A stretch of 64,000 nt of DNA. It comes from Protula sp. h YS-2021 (lineage: Eukaryota > Annelida > Polychaeta > Sabellida > Serpulidae). This document shows, piece by piece, positions 1-11,865 of the stretch. Position 1 is the stretch's first letter; the number at the start of each line of letters is the position of its first letter. The DNA lies in the NCBI GenBank assembly GCA_949752745.1, contig OX457026.1, positions 41,331,894-41,395,893 on the forward strand, given 5' to 3'. The notes under the pieces are model-generated. The model had not been told where the DNA came from. It searched no databases and saw only the letters and a list, made by a program, of their open reading frames with translations. A program made the translations under genes and the position numbers.

Positions 1-3000
1 CGGTAGATGTATCATGTTTAATATTCAGCTTTTTCTTGTGGTATGGAGGGTTTCCCAACGCAAAACTGGAAAGACCTTAGCGTTACAGATAGGACGAATA
101 TCCCAAGACCTTTCGGTCTTTGGGGATTTATGTTAGCTTTTAAGGTAAAGGGTAATATTTGATGAAGTGTCAATTTAATCTTCTGTTTCCGAGAAAAAAC
201 CTGTCACCCATGGACGATTTTCAAATAACGCTTTAAAATAGCTTAAAAGTGACTGAAAATCATATTCCTACCTGACACAAAAGAGGCTTGCAAAAATCAC
301 TTGCTAATTTGTAGGTTTGAAGTACATCTCCCCTTTCTAAGTTCAATCCGCACAGGATTGGGATAAATGCGTCTTGGGCAACAAATGAACACGTATCTCA
401 GTTCACATGCCTGTATACCAGTTCACATCAAGTTCACATACCTGTAAAAGGAAAACAATTTTCTTTTAAAAAAATTTTCCTCATTACCACTCAATTTCAC
501 ACGACGGATTTATCAACACTGAAAGGCCTTATTTACAAGGTCTTCATACCAAATGACCACTGGGCAAAATACCATCGGCCATATGGCCACCGAAAAACGG
601 ATCACCGGGCATATAACCACATGCAAAATGACAAACCGACCATCTGGCCACCAATTTTTTTCATCTTAATTTTACATCTGAAAAATATACAAAATTAAAT
701 ATTAAGACTTAATAAGCCAGTGTGACGCGAAAGCCATGGTATTCATGGCGACATTGTGGCGGCAATTCCATGTTGTGGTGGGAAAGCCATGAATGCTAGA
801 ATTGCGTCACGGGGAAAATTAGGAGAGAGTATGGTATCTTTTATGCATCACGGAAAAGACTCATAAGTTGAAATCGCGTACCCTGCAATCAATACTGGCA
901 GGTCACAGGGTATGTTTTTTGGAGACGACGAGACACCAAGCTCTAGGACCACAAAACTTTGTACTTATGTAGAACTTCATGTGAGGGTATGCATCCCGTC
1001 TTTTTTCGTCTACGATTTTCGTTTTCATGCTCAAAACGCCATGCGAACACAGCTAATTTTAGAATAAATAAAAAGTGTCAAATACAGCGCATTTAAAAGC
1101 AAAGTAACGGTTGAACAAAACAGCACAGCTAATGGGCGTTACGCGAGTTCTGCCTGCGTAGAGAAAAGTACTAGCCCGGTCAATAAATAAAGCCGTTGAG
1201 GCAACATAACCAAGCAGATATACAAGGTTTATAAACGGAATTCAAGCTGTGATGTTTGCTAATATATCACTGGCATAACAATTTCAGTAGAAAAAACTTG
1301 TCCAACTTGACATACTAATAAGTCCAAAATAATATTAAAATACCCCTGCAAAAAGGAGGGCCTCTTTACCGTTTGCCATTATCCACAGTGGCAGTATAGC
1401 CACAAAAAGGGATGAAGCCTTCTCTGTTTCAATACGTTTCATATCACTGCCATTGGTCGTATGAGGTACTCAGTATTTTAAACCTAACAAGCCCCAATTT
1501 CAATAGTCCGGTTAGTAAATTATTCCCCACGGGAGGGGGGGGGGTTATAAATGCGACCGACCGTGTATCAGTCTGTCGGTTGGTCTGTCATCAACAGCTT
1601 GTTAACACGATACTTCAAAACTGCCGCAAATATTTAATGAAACTTGGTATGTAGCTTTTATGGGAACAATCACAGATCGGTTTTGTAAATGGGCCAGGTT
1701 CGTCCAAGGAAAATGCACCAGCTGGACTTAGAAAATTTTTGCTATGTCTAGCGTTTACATTGATGGCCGTGTTTAACTGATGGGGGGGGGGGCTGTGGGG
1801 AATATGTGGGCTATGCATACTGCTCTAGTTTTGTTTAAATAATCACAGATCCATTTATTTCTTTTTCTCTTTACTATTTTCATCACGATCAATGGAAAAA
1901 GAGGAAAATCTTAGTGGGAGAGCGGTATTAACTGTTGGGTAACAGATTTAGATAATAGACGGAGACTGACATCTGGGCAACACAGAGCCATTAGATCACG
2001 GAGCTAATAGGAAGGTTTGCCATACTTTTAGAATTGAGGAAGGTCTGCCATACTTTGTTCTTTGTAAACAGCAGGAACGGTCACGGTAGATGTATCATGT
2101 TTAATATTCAGCTTTTTCTTGTGGTATGGAGGGTTTCCCAACGCAAAACTGGAAAGACCTTAGCGTTACAGATAGGACGAATATCCCAAGACCTTTCGGT
2201 CTTTGGGGATTTATGTTAGCTTTTAAGGTAAAGGGTAATATTTGATGAAGTGTCAATTTAATCTTCTGTTTCCGAGAAAAAAACCTGTCACCCATGGACG
2301 ATTTTCAAATAACGCTTTAAAATAGCTTAAAAGTGACTGAAAATCATATTCCTACCTGACACAAAAGAGGCTTGCAAAAATCACTTGCTAATTTGTAGGT
2401 TTGAAGTACATTTCCCCTTTCTAAGTTCAATCCGCACAGGATTGGGATAAATGCGTCTTGGGCAACAAATGAACACGTATCTCAGTTCACATGCCTGTAT
2501 ACCAGTTCACATCAAGTTCACATACCTGTAAAAGGAAAACAATTTTCTTTTAAAAAAATTTTCCTCATTACCACTCAATTTCACACGACGGATTTATCAA
2601 CACTGAAAGGCCTTATTTACAAGGTCTTCATACCAAATGACCACTGGGCAAAATACCATCGGCCATATGGCCACCGAAAAACGGATCACCGGGCATATAA
2701 CCACATGCAAAATGACAAACCGACCATCTGGCCACCAATTTTTTTCATCTTAATTTTACATCTGAAAAATATACAAAATTAAATATTAAGACTTAATAAG
2801 CCAGTGTGACGCGAAAGCCATGGTATTCATGGCGACATTGTGGCGGCAATTCCATGTTGTGGTGGGAAAGCCATGAATGCTAGAATTGCGTCACGGGGAA
2901 AATTAGGAGAGAGTATGGTATCTTTTATGCATCACGGAAAAGACTCATAAGTTGAAATCGCGTACCCTGCAATCAATACTGGCAGGTCACAGGGTATGTT

Positions 3001-6000
3001 TTTTGGAGACGACGAGACACCAAGCTCTAGGACCACAAAACTTTGTACTTATGTAGAACTTCATGTGAGGGTATGCATCCCGTCTTTTTTCGTCTACGAT
3101 TTTCGTTTTCATGCTCAAAACGCCATGCGAACACAGCTAATTTTAGAATAAATAAAAAGTGTCAAATACAGCGCATTTAAAAGCAAAGTAACGGTTGAAC
3201 AAAACAGCACAGCTAATGGGCGTTACGCGAGTTCTGCCTGCGTAGAGAAAAGTACTAGCCCGGTCAATAAATAAAGCCGTTGAGGCAACATAACCAAGCA
3301 GATATACAAGGTTTATAAACGGAATTCAAGCTGTGATGTTTGCTAATATATCACTGGCATAACAATTTCAGTAGAAAAAACTTGTCCAACTTGACATACT
3401 AATAAGTCCAAAATAATATTAAAATACCCCTGCAAAAAGGAGGGCCTCTTTACCGTTTGCCATTATCCACAGTGGCAGTATAGCCACAAAAAGGGATGAA
3501 GCCTTCTCTGTTTCAATACGTTTCATATCACTGCCATTGGTCGTATGAGGTACTCAGTATTTTAAACCTAACAAGCCCCAATTTCAATAGTCCGGTTAGT
3601 AAATTATTCCCCACGGGAGGGGGGGTTATAAATGCGACCGACCGTGTATCAGTCTGTCGGTTGGTCTGTCATCAACAGCTTGTTAACACGATACTTCAAA
3701 ACTGCCGCAAATATTTAATGAAACTTGGTATGTAGCTTTTATGGGAACAATCACAGATCGGTTTTGTAAATGGGCCAGGTTCGTCCAAGGAAAATGCACC
3801 AGCTGGACTTAGAAAATTTTTGCTATGTCTAGCGTTTACATTGATGGCCGTGTTTAACTGATGGGGGGGGGGGGCTGTGGGGAATATGTGGGCTATGCAT
3901 ACTGCTCTAGTTTTGTTTAAATAATCACAGATCCATTTATTTCTTTTTCTCTTTACTATTTTCATCACGATCAATGGAAAAAGAGGAAAATCTTAGTGGG
4001 AGAGCGGTATTAACTGTTGGGTAACAGATTTAGATAATAGACGGAGACTGACATCTGGGCAACACAGAGCCATTAGATCACGGAGCTAATAGGAAGGTTT
4101 GCCATACTTTTAGAATTGAGGAAGGTCTGCCATACTTTGTTCTTTGTAAACAGCAGGAACGGTCACGGTAGATGTATCATGTTTAATATTCAGCTTTTTC
4201 TTGTGGTATGGAGGGTTTCCCAACGCAAAACTGGAAAGACCTTAGCGTTACAGATAGGACGAATATCCCAAGACCTTTCGGTCTTTGGGGATTTATGTTA
4301 GCTTTTAAGGTAAAGGGTAATATTTGATGAAGTGTCAATTTAATCTTCTGTTTCCGAGAAAAAAACCTGTCACCCATGGACGATTTTCAAATAACGCTTT
4401 AAAATAGCTTAAAAGTGACTGAAAATCATATTCCTACCTGACACAAAAGAGGCTTGCAAAAATCACTTGCTAATTTGTAGGTTTGAAGTACATTTCCCCT
4501 TTCTAAGTTCAATCCGCACAGGATTGGGATAAATGCGTCTTGGGCAACAAATGAACACGTATCTCAGTTCACATGCCTGTATACCAGTTCACATCAAGTT
4601 CACATACCTGTAAAAGGAAAACAATTTTCTTTTAAAAAAATTTTCCTCATTACCACTCAATTTCACACGACGGATTTATCAACACTGAAAGGCCTTATTT
4701 ACAAGGTCTTCATACCAAATGACCACTGGGCAAAATACCATCGGCCATATGGCCACCGAAAAATGGATCACCGGGCATATAACCACATGCAAAATGACAA
4801 ACCGACCATCTGGCCACCAATTTTTTTCATCTTAATTTTACATCTGAAAAATATACAAAATTAAATATTAAGACTTAATAAGCCAGTGTGACGCGAAAGC
4901 CATGGTATTCATGGCGACATTGTGGCGGCAATTCCATGTTGTGGTGGGAAAGCCATGAATGCTAGAATTGCGTCACGGGGAAAATTAGGAGAGAGTATGG
5001 TATCTTTTATGCATCACGGAAAAGACTCATAAGTTGAAATCGCGTACCCTGCAATCAATACTGGCAGGTCACAGGGTATGTTTTTTGGAGACGACGAGAC
5101 ACCAAGCTCTAGGACCACAAAACTTTGTACTTATGTAGAACTTCATGTGAGGGTATGCATCCCGTCTTTTTTTTCGTCTATGATTTTCGTTTTCATGCTC
5201 AAAACGCCATGCGAACACAGCTAATTTTAGAATAAATAAAAAGTGTCAAATACAGCGCATTTAAAAGCAAAGTAACGGTTGAACAAAACAGCACAGCTAA
5301 TGGGCGTTACGCGAGTTCTGCCTGCGTAGAGAAAAGTACTAGCCCGGTCAATAAATAAAGCCGTTGAGGCAACATAACCAAGCAGATATACAAGGTTTAT
5401 AAACGGAATTCAAGCTGTGATGTTTGCTAATATATCACTGGCATAACAATTTCAGTAGAAAAAACTTGTCCAACTTGACATACTAATAAGTCCAAAATAA
5501 TATTAAAATACCCCTGCAAAAAGGAGGGCCTCTTTACCGTTTGCCATTATCCACAGTGGCAGTATAGCCACAAAAAGGGATGAAGCCTTCTCTGTTTCAA
5601 TACGTTTCATATCACTGCCATTGGTCGTATGAGGTACTCAGTATTTTAAACCTAACAAGCCCCAATTTCAATAGTCCGGTTAGTAAATTATTCCCCACGG
5701 GAGGGGGGGGGGGTTATAAATGCGACCGACCGTGTATCAGTCTGTCGGTTGGTCTGTCATCAACAGCTTGTTAACACGATACTTCAAAACTGCCGCAAAT
5801 ATTTAATGAAACTTGGCATGTAGCTTTTATGGGAACAAACACAGATCGGTTTTGTAAATGGGCCAGGTTCGTCCAAGGAAAATGCACCAGCTGGACTTAG
5901 AAAATTTTTGCTATGTCTAGCGTTTACATTGATGGCCGTGTTTAACTGATGGGGGGGGGGGAGGCTGTGGGGAATATGTGGGCTATGCATACTGCTCTAG

Positions 6001-9000
6001 TTTTGTTTAAATAATCACAGATCCATTTATTTCTTTTTCTCTTTACTATTTTCATCACGATCAATGGAAAAAGAGGAAAATCTTAGTGGGAGAGCGGTAT
6101 TAACTGTTGGGTAACAGATTTAGATAAAAGCCGGAGACTGACATCTGAGCAACACAGAGCCATTAGATCACGGAGCTATTAGGAAGGTTTGCCATACTTT
6201 TAGAATTGAGGAAGGTCTGCCATACTTTGTTCTTTGTAAACAGCAGGAACGGTCACGGTAGATGTATCATGTTTAATATTCAGCTTTTTCTTGTGGTATG
6301 GAGGGTTCCCCAACGCAAAACTGGAAAGACCTTAGCGTTACAGATAGGACGAATATCCTAAGACCTTTCGGTCTTTGGGGATTTATGTTAGCTTTTAAGG
6401 TAAAGGGTAATATTTGATGAAGTGTCAATTTAATCTTCTGTTTCCGAGAAAAAAACCTGTCACCCATGGACGATTTTCAAATAACGCTTTAAAATAGCTT
6501 AAAAGTGACTGAAAATCATATTCCTACCTGACACAAAAGAGGCTTGCAAAAATCACTTGCTAATTTGTAGGTTTGAAGTACATCTCCCTTTTCTAAGTTC
6601 AATCCGCACAGGATTGGGATAAATGCGTCTTGGGCAACAAATGAACACGTATCTCAGTTCACATGCCTGTATACCAGTTCACATCAAGTTCACATACCTG
6701 TAAAAGGAAAACAATTTTCTTTTAAAAAAATTTTCCTCATTACCACTCAATTTCACACGACGGATTTATCAACACTGAAAGGCCTTATTTACAAGGTCTT
6801 CATACCAAATGACCACTGGGCAAAATACCATCGGCCATATGGCCACCGAACAACGGATCACCGGGCATATAACCACCTGCAAAATGACAAACCGACCATC
6901 TGGCCACCAATTTTTTTCATCTTAATTTTACATCTGAAAAATATACAAAATTAAATATTAAGACTTAATAAGCCAGTGTGACGCGAAAGCCATGGTATTC
7001 ATGGCGACATTGTGGCGGCAATTCCATGTTGTGGTGGGAAAGCCATGAATGCTAGAATTGCGTCACGGGGAAAATTAGGAGAGAGTATGGTATCTTTTAT
7101 GCATCACGGAAAAGACTCATAAGTTGAAATCGCGTACCCTGCAATCAATACTGGCAGGTCACAGGGTATGTTTTTTGGAGACGACGAGACACCAAGCTCT
7201 AGGACCACAAAACTTTGTACTTATGTAGAACTTCATGTGAGGGTATGCATCCCGTCTTTTTTCGTCTACGATTTTCGTTTTCATGCTCAAAACGCCATGC
7301 GAACACAGCTAATTTTAGAATAAATAAAAAGTGTCAAATACAGCGCATTTAAAAGCAAAGTAACGGTTGAACAAAACAGCACAGCTAATGGGCGTTACGC
7401 GAGTTCTGCCTGCGTAGAGAAAAGTACTAGCCCGGTCAATAAATGAAGCCGTTGAGGCAACATAACCAAGCAGATATACAAGGTTTATAAACGGAATTCA
7501 AGCTGTGATGTTTGCTAATATATCACTGGCATAACAATTTCAGTAGAAAAAACTTGTCCAACTTGACATACTAATAAGTCCAAAATAATATTAAAATACC
7601 CCTGCAAAAAGGAGGGCCTCTTTACCGTTTGCCATTATCCACAGTGGCAGTATTGCCACAAAAAGGGATGAAGCCTTCTCTGTTTCAATACGTTTCATAT
7701 CACTGCCATTGGTCGTATGAGGTACTCAGTATTTTAAACCTAACAAGCCCCAATTTCAATAGTCCGGTTAGTAAATTATTCCCCACGGGAGGGGGGGTTA
7801 TAAATGCGACCGACCGTGTATCAGTCTGTCGGTTGGTCTGTCATCAACAGCTTGTTAACACGATACTTCAAAACTGCCGCAAATATTTAATGAAACTTGG
7901 CATGTAGCTTTTATGGGAACAAACACAGATCGGTTTTGTAAATGGGCCAGGTTCGTCCAAGGAAAATGCACCAGCTGGACTTAGAAAATTTTTGCTATGT
8001 CTAGCGTTTACATTGATGGCCGTGTTTAACTGATGGGGGGGGGGGAGGCTGTGGGGAATATGTGGGCTATGCATACTGCTCTAGTTTTGTTTAAATAATC
8101 ACAGATCCATTTATTTCTTTTTCTCTTTACTATTTTCATCACGATCAATGGAAAAAGAGGAAAATCTTAGTGGGAGAGCGGTATTAACTGTTGGGTAACA
8201 GATTTAGATAAAAGCCGGAGACTGACATCTGAGCAACACAGAGCCATTAGATCACGGAGCTATTAGGAAGGTTTGCCATACTTTTAGAATTGAGGAAGGT
8301 CTGCCATACTTTGTTCTTTGTAAACAGCAGGAACGGTCACGGTAGATGTATCATGTTTAATATTCAGCTTTTTCTTGTGGTATGGAGGGTTCCCCAACGC
8401 AAAACTGGAAAGACCTTAGCGTTACAGATAGGACGAATATCCCAAGACCTTTCGGTCTTTGGGGATTTATGTTAGCTTTTAAGGTAAAGGGTAATATTTG
8501 ATGAAGTGTCAATTTAATCTTCTGTTTCCGAGAAAAAAACCTGTCACCCATGGACGATTTTCAAATAACGCTTTAAAATAGCTTAAAAGTGACTGAAAAT
8601 CATATTCCTACCTGACACAAAAGAGGCTTGCAAAAATCACTTGCTAATTTGTAGGTTTGAAGTACATCTCCCTTTTCTAAGTTCAATCCGCACAGGATTG
8701 GGATAAATGCGTCTTGGGCAACAAATGAACACGTATCTCAGTTCACATGCCTGTATACCAGTTCACATCAAGTTCACATACCTGTAAAAGGAAAACAATT
8801 TTCTTTTAAAATAAATTTCCTCATTACCACTCAATTTCACACGACGGATTTATCAACACTGAAAGGCCTTATTTACAAGGTCTTCATACCAAATGACCAC
8901 TGGGCAAAATACCATCGGCCATATGGCCACCGAACAACGGATCACCGGGCATATAACCACCTGCAAAATGACAAACCGACCATCTGGCCACCAATTTTTT

Positions 9001-9269
9001 TCATCTTAATTTTACATCTGAAAAATATACAAAATTAAATATTAAGACTTAATAAGCCAGTGTGACGCGAAAGCCATGGTATTCATGGCGACATTGTGGC
9101 GGCAATTCCATGTTGTGGTGGGAAAGCCATGAATGCTAGAATTGCGTCACGGGGAAAATTAGGAGAGAGTATGGTATCTTCTATGCATCACGGAAAAGAC
9201 TCATAAGTTGAAATCGCGTACCCTGCAATCAATACTGGCAGGTCACAGGGTATGTTTTTTGGAGACGAC
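1..9269. repeat. Tandem array of a 2.08-kb unit, about 4.45 copies
   Basis: Near-identical units begin at 1, 2084, 4166, 6256 and 8340 (2083, 2082, 2090 and 2084 bp, then 930 bp). The array is already running at the window start and ends near 9269, where ggagacgac is followed by unrelated sequence. Differences between units are mostly poly-G and poly-T length changes plus scattered substitutions. Each unit contains a block of GGCCATATGGCCAC-like short sub-repeats (about 545-655 in unit 1) and a dispersed module (about 1535-1825) that recurs at 29300 and 47465. Small ORFs of 60-92 codons recur in each unit, but poly-G length changes break them, so I do not call them genes. The function is unknown: satellite or recent segmental amplification. 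Confidence 0.97.
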
Positions 9270-9354
9270 TAGACACAAACGACGTGTTTGTGAGAGCGCA
9301 AAGAAACACTACACGAGTAAGTAGGAATGCGTTAAATTTACATGAAAAGTTTTT

Positions 9355-10185
9355 CATGACATTTCGACATTTTTGGGCTAAAATTAGGTACGACATTTCA
9401 GCTAGCGACTTTTGGGCTGACGACATTTCGGCTAAATTGCAAAGTACGACATTTCGGCTAATTGGAAAATACTACCATACTTAAATAATTTCCGATTCTG
9501 AAAGAATCATGCAGTTATCAGACAAATTTTTATATAACAGCACGTAATATCTAATCTCTGGCTGTGTGTGAATATTTAATTGTTATTTCAAAGACAACTG
9601 TATTTAGACCCCAAAAAAGTTGAAAAAGTTTTTGTTCCTTTTCCTTTCGTCTTTACTCAGTACTCAGTTTCCATTTTATCAAGTTTGCGATGCGGGGGCT
9701 AATCCGGTTGATGCCAATAGGTTTGTATATAGCCAGATATTTTTAAACTTTACAATTTAATGTCGAGTCGTCTTTATGCCATGATGGATATAATACAGAG
9801 TACTAGGGGTGAAGCAAAAGCCCTTCTTAATGGATATATGTACAACAGGAATAATGTGTTAACTGCCCACATAACGTGGACTTGCGTTCCTAGAGGTGTT
9901 GCATGCAAAGGTACTAGAGACATCTTTAGAAATGACCAATCCAGAGTTAACTGGTCAGCATAATCATGATCCAAATGAAAGTGAAGTTGAGGCAGCTAAG
10001 GCCAAATTTTGCATGAAAGAAATCTACAGCTGAAAGGAACCTAAGTAGTTTGTAATCTACAGTTCAAAGAACCATTAGCCGAAATAAAGCACTTTTCACT
10101 TTCGCCGAAATGTCGTTAGCCCAAATGTCGCTAGCCAAAGTGTCGCTAGCCGAACTGTCGTTAGCCGAAATGTCTGGATACCCCG
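9355..10185. mobile_element. Foldback, MULE-like element with sub-repeat ends
   Basis: The left end (about 9358-9465) holds direct sub-repeats of the type gacatttcggctaa. The right end (about 10074-10178) holds the same motif in reverse complement (ttagccgaaatgtcg). The two blocks can therefore fold on each other. The interior carries a FLYWCH zinc-finger relic, a domain often found in Mutator-like element proteins, which makes a non-autonomous MULE derivative the best guess. I could not find a clean target-site duplication. Confidence 0.55.
9781..10017 (+). pseudogene. FLYWCH zinc-finger relic
   Basis: Translation from 9781 gives an STRG...GYMYNRN...W-x-C...C-K-G pattern typical of a FLYWCH domain. 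The expected terminal His-x-His is in another frame (GQHNHDPNE, about 9951-9978), so one frameshift lies between about 9930 and 9950. The piece is about 75 codons, roughly one domain, with no transposase downstream. It sits between the inverted sub-repeat blocks of the surrounding foldback element. FLYWCH fingers occur in host chromatin proteins and in MULE-type transposase genes; the position favours the latter. Confidence 0.55.
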
Positions 10186-11199
10186 GGGTATTACGTCCGG
10201 TGGTATTTTGCCCTATACCCCGACGATAAGAATCAGTTTTTGTTGCTTATTTACATAGTTTTAAATTACAAATGCTTTACTTTTTTTGTGTATATACATA
10301 TGCTGTGGTATATCAACTCACAATTATATTGCGTGTCTCAATTGAGCCTGCAGCGGAATAGACAAGCTGGCATGCGTCCATTGCACTTATCCCACGTAGT
10401 TTAGAGACAATGAGCATACATGTTCTTCCCAGCAACAGCAGTTGTGTACGCTTGATATATGTTAGAGATAATACCCAGTCCAGCAAATTTACTGCTGAAG
10501 GAAACACCTCTTTCTCGCAAGCCTCCTAACGACATACCTGTAATACAAAAACGACTATTGTCATTCTCGAAAAGCCATCAGACTTCTCACCGGTCATCGA
10601 AAAGTATTTGAAGATGAAACATTTCTGGGAGGAAGGGAAATTTGACAAAAAGTCGGACAGTTAGGATGAAGGAGTATAGGCCTGACAATACACAAAATCA
10701 CTCGAAGAACGATGTGCGAGATAATGGATTAAACTAAATAAATCTCGTGAACACACCTGGATTAACAGTAATAACCCTTGGTAATAAAAGCTGCATGCTT
10801 CAAGAGTTACAAAATTTTTTATGATCTCGTGAATCCATACCTTGATTAAAAAATAAACCCTGGTGATAGATAGCTATAAAGAGTTATAAGATTTATCCTT
10901 GATTTATGTTTTTGCTGTTGTACTGCTTAACGGAGATTGTAAAAATCACTTTATGGGCAGATAAATCTTGTAATAAGTTAATCATGAGTGTTTTCGGGCC
11001 CCTTTTGACCCGAAATTCATTTGGGAACGTTTTGGCTGGGGACCTATTAGCCGGTGATTTTATGCTAGCGGACCTTATGGTCAGCGACCTTTTGTCCTGG
11101 ATTCGGAATCATACAGTCTTTTCGCCATGTAAAGGTGGGTTTTCGTCGTCCATTTTTTTCATAATGACCTGGTATATGACCCAACAATACACTTGGCAA
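10186..11199. other. Non-coding stretch, short imperfect repeats only
   Basis: No supported gene. 11030-11100 has four imperfect copies of a 20-22 bp phrase (gacctattagccggtgat-like) that resembles the sub-repeats of the preceding foldback element. The 118-codon ORF starting near 10906 has no recognisable domain. Confidence 0.5.
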
Positions 11200-11865
11200 C
11201 TCAGACGGGGTTCCAAAAATGCCAACAAAAAAATGGTAAATGGAAATAATGGCAACATTTAAAAAACTTCAAGTCTGGCATCGACTTAATTTTGCTAGTG
11301 TACTTACAGACTGAACGGCGTTCAACTGGGTCCCGTTAGTGAAAATCACGTCAAAAGCATAGACAAAAAGGAGCCTGGTATTATTCAGTATCAAAAGGAT
11401 ACCAGTCACTGCCGCGGGAGTTTCGAAATATTTTCTGCTCAGATATCTTCACACTTAATCCGTAAAAAAGGGTTTTAATCCGCATGAGCAGGGTTGTCAT
11501 CTCATATGGGTTCTGTGGAGGAGGGGCTTTAACAGCGGATGTCAATTTAATTGGAACTGATGAAAAACAACGAAATTATAGATAAATTCACTAAATCTAT
11601 TAGAAAATCAAAAGATTTCTGACTCTCATTCTGAAATCTCCCCAAAACAGTGACACAACATGGTAACAGGGATTTACAGGAAAGTAACCATCTCCATTGC
11701 CTGATATTCAAGCAGGTGAGGCTGAGCAAGAATAAGCTCAAAAACTTGTTGCCATTTTTTCCACTTTTCCTTTTTTCATTTTTTTCGTTGACATTATTTC
11801 CACTTGCCATTTTTCCATTGCCATTATGTCTCTTCCATTTTTTCCTACATCTACTCAGCCACATG
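11200..11865. mobile_element. Possible foldback element with sub-repeat ends
   Basis: Left block (about 11210-11265) contains phrases such as tggaaataatggcaac. Right block (about 11745-11860) contains repeated ccattttttccac and ttgacattatttccac, the inverted version. The interior is AT-rich without a recognisable gene. No target-site duplication was identified, so the limits are approximate. Confidence 0.35.

Noticed and set aside
1412..8551. ORFs of 61-92 codons repeated in each 2.08-kb unit
   Set aside because: They recur only because the DNA repeats, are altered by poly-G length changes and cover both strands of the same bases.
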